Of a stretch of 64,000 nt of DNA, positions 62,640 to 64,000 are shown one piece after another. The position numbers and the translations under genes were made by a program. Under the pieces are notes generated by a model. That model saw nothing but the letters and a program-made list of their open reading frames with translations, did not search any database and had not been told where the DNA came from. This DNA is from Sulfurospirillum sp. Lineage in GTDB: Bacteria > Campylobacterota > Campylobacteria > Campylobacterales > Arcobacteraceae. The DNA lies in contig JAKZMJ010000032.1 of the NCBI GenBank assembly GCA_030491005.1, forward strand, positions 62,001 through 126,000, in the 5' to 3' direction. Position 1 is the stretch's first letter, and the number at the start of each line of letters is the position of its first letter.

Positions 62640-64000
62640 TTATTTTTTGATTATATCTTGTTTTGGTTTCAAATAGTTTAATTTAACCAAAGTTTGTACT
62701 ATTTCTTTAAATACAGGTGCTGCTGAAGACGCTGCATAATGGTAATACCAATACTTACCCGTTGAAATAGGATTTATAACAGTAACACCAATTGTATATT
62801 TATTATGTTTATCATTAACAAAACCAAAAAAAGAAGAAATGTATTTTTTCAAATAAGCACCTCTTCCTGCGATTTGTGCTGTACCTGTTTTCCCACCTAT
62901 TATTAAACCATCAATATGTGCTGTTCTTCCTGTACCTTTATTGACTGTTTTTATTAACATTCTTTTTATTTCATTTGCAGTTTTTTTTGATACGATTCTT
63001 TTAGGACTATCTTGTTCAATTTTATATTTATTATCATCAATTGAAAAATAAGACAAAATTTTTGGCTTTATTGCTAAGCCATTATTATCAAAAACTGAAT
63101 AAGCTTTTAATAATTGTATAAATGTAGATGTCATACCTTGCCCATAAGACATTGTGGCTTTATATACATTGTCTCTTTTCTTTTTCTCTCCAACAGCTAG
63201 TTGCCAAATTTTTGGTAGTTTTCCTTTTCTCTCATAAGGTAAATCTATACCTGTTTTTTGTTCAAAGCCAAATTTTTTAAAACCTGCATGCATTTCTGTG
63301 GCTTTTAATCTTTGTGCTAATTTTAATATACCTATATTACTTGAATGTATAATAATATCATCTAAGCTTAAATAGTGTTTTTTAAAAACATGATCATCTT
63401 TGATATAATATTTACCAATTTTAATTCTTCCTTTTTTGAAATTATTTTTACCATTTCTTTGTTGTGCCCTATTATGTGCAAATATTAGTTCATTCTTTCT
63501 TACTTTATTTTTATCTAAAAGTAAAGCCATTGTTATAGGTTTTATTACAGAGCCTGGTTCAAATTGATACTCTATTGCATTTACATTAAAAAAAGATATG
63601 TCTTTTTGCTTTATTCTTTGGGGGTTGAATCTATTTGAAGAAGCTAATGATAAAATTTTACCACTTGAACTTTCCATAACAGCTACAATAATTTCATCAG
63701 CAGATAATTTTTTTTTGTAAATATCCAAAATCATTTCAATATCTTTTTGTAAAGTTAAAGGAATATTTAATATTAAATTTGCACCATCTACTCTTTTTTT
63801 TATTGTTGATTTTCTATCAAAAGATATATAAGATAATATATCTCGACTTCCACTTAGTACTCCATCTTTTTTGTTATTAAGTAAAACATTATATTTTCTC
63901 TCTAAACCTTTTCGTCCGTGAAGTTTGATTTTATGACCACTTGTTTTAACTTTCTCTGTTCTACCAATAACAGGGGAAAGGCTATCTCCATAAGAATGCA
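62640..64000 (-). CDS. ftsI: penicillin-binding protein FtsI (PBP3), 5' end outside window
   Basis: The frame is open from 62640 to the window edge; an ATG at 63734 is only internal. The transpeptidase shows the active Ser in PGSVIKPITMAL, the SxN in HSSNIGILK and KTG in IGGKTGTAQIAG. The SYGQGMTSTFIQLLKAYS stretch and upstream GRKGLERKYN near the edge match septal PBPs. It is a membrane-anchored transpeptidase of the division septum. The N-terminal anchor lies beyond 64000. Confidence 0.9.
   Translation of the reverse strand, partial: HSYGDSLSPVIGRTEKVKTSGHKIKLHGRKGLERKYNVLLNNKKDGVLSGSRDILSYISFDRKSTIKKRVDGANLILNIPLTLQKDIEMILDIYKKKLSADEIIVAVMESSSGKILSLASSNRFNPQRIKQKDISFFNVNAIEYQFEPGSVIKPITMALLLDKNKVRKNELIFAHNRAQQRNGKNNFKKGRIKIGKYYIKDDHVFKKHYLSLDDIIIHSSNIGILKLAQRLKATEMHAGFKKFGFEQKTGIDLPYERKGKLPKIWQLAVGEKKKRDNVYKATMSYGQGMTSTFIQLLKAYSVFDNNGLAIKPKILSYFSIDDNKYKIEQDSPKRIVSKKTANEIKRMLIKTVNKGTGRTAHIDGLIIGGKTGTAQIAGRGAYLKKYISSFFGFVNDKHNKYTIGVTVINPISTGKYWYYHYAASSAAPVFKEIVQTLVKLNYLKPKQDIIKK

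Overview
The window comes from a low-GC Gram-negative bacterium. Several features point to the Campylobacterota, most probably an Arcobacter-like genus. These are a 14-gene complex I operon in which nuoE and nuoF are replaced by two unrelated-looking small genes, a Csd4/Pgp1-type cell-shape peptidase with glutamine as zinc ligand, a short L33 with one CxxC, a 70-residue S21, and the order tuf, rpmG, trnW, secE, nusG, rplKAJL, rpoBC. The assignment is inferred from gene content; no database search was run.

Layout. 1-1043: end of a sensor kinase and its response regulator. 1133-4621: a Sel1-repeat lipoprotein (minus), then a small membrane protein overlapping an AAA ATPase. 4747-18741: the complete nuo operon. 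18745-22625: a Bax-like glucosaminidase, malate:quinone oxidoreductase and a MalY/PatB aminotransferase. 22674-26215: a nested mobile-element scar (remnant, then an IS4-like element, then an IS5-like element). 26356-30739: fliP, a UDG-fold protein with eroded motifs, a lipoprotein and aspS. 30825-32373: a nickel superoxide dismutase cassette (maturation protease, sodN, and a divergent nickel-permease-like gene). 32433-38941: cell-wall genes (PBP1A, mraY, murD) with an ABC ATPase and gpmI.

38978-53143 is the translation and transcription core: tRNA-Phe, -Thr, -Tyr and -Gly, tuf, rpmG, tRNA-Trp, secE, nusG, rplK, rplA, rplJ, rplL, rpoB and rpoC. As written, rpoC carries a one-base frameshift near its 3' end, and tRNA-Phe has a mismatched acceptor pair. 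53239-57156 is an accessory island: a DUF1338 dioxygenase, a fragment of an adenine methylase, an IS3-like element, a truncated HNH restriction endonuclease and an intact DNA methyltransferase. 57649-64000: ppaC, the SRP RNA gene (ffs, minus), rpsU, moaC, a DUF493 gene, two overlapping peptidoglycan peptidase genes, a cyclophilin, and the 5'-truncated ftsI.

Functionally, the window joins respiration (Nuo plus Mqo), peptidoglycan synthesis and trimming, nickel-dependent oxidative defence and information processing. Two accessory scars (about 22.7-26.2 kb and 54.2-57.2 kb) share an exact 26-bp fragment of the same lost element. The most notable points are the NiSOD cassette, the origin of the NuoF replacement from a NuoG-like domain, the rpoC frameshift, the two mobile-element scars, and a long inverted repeat that can compete with folding of the SRP RNA.
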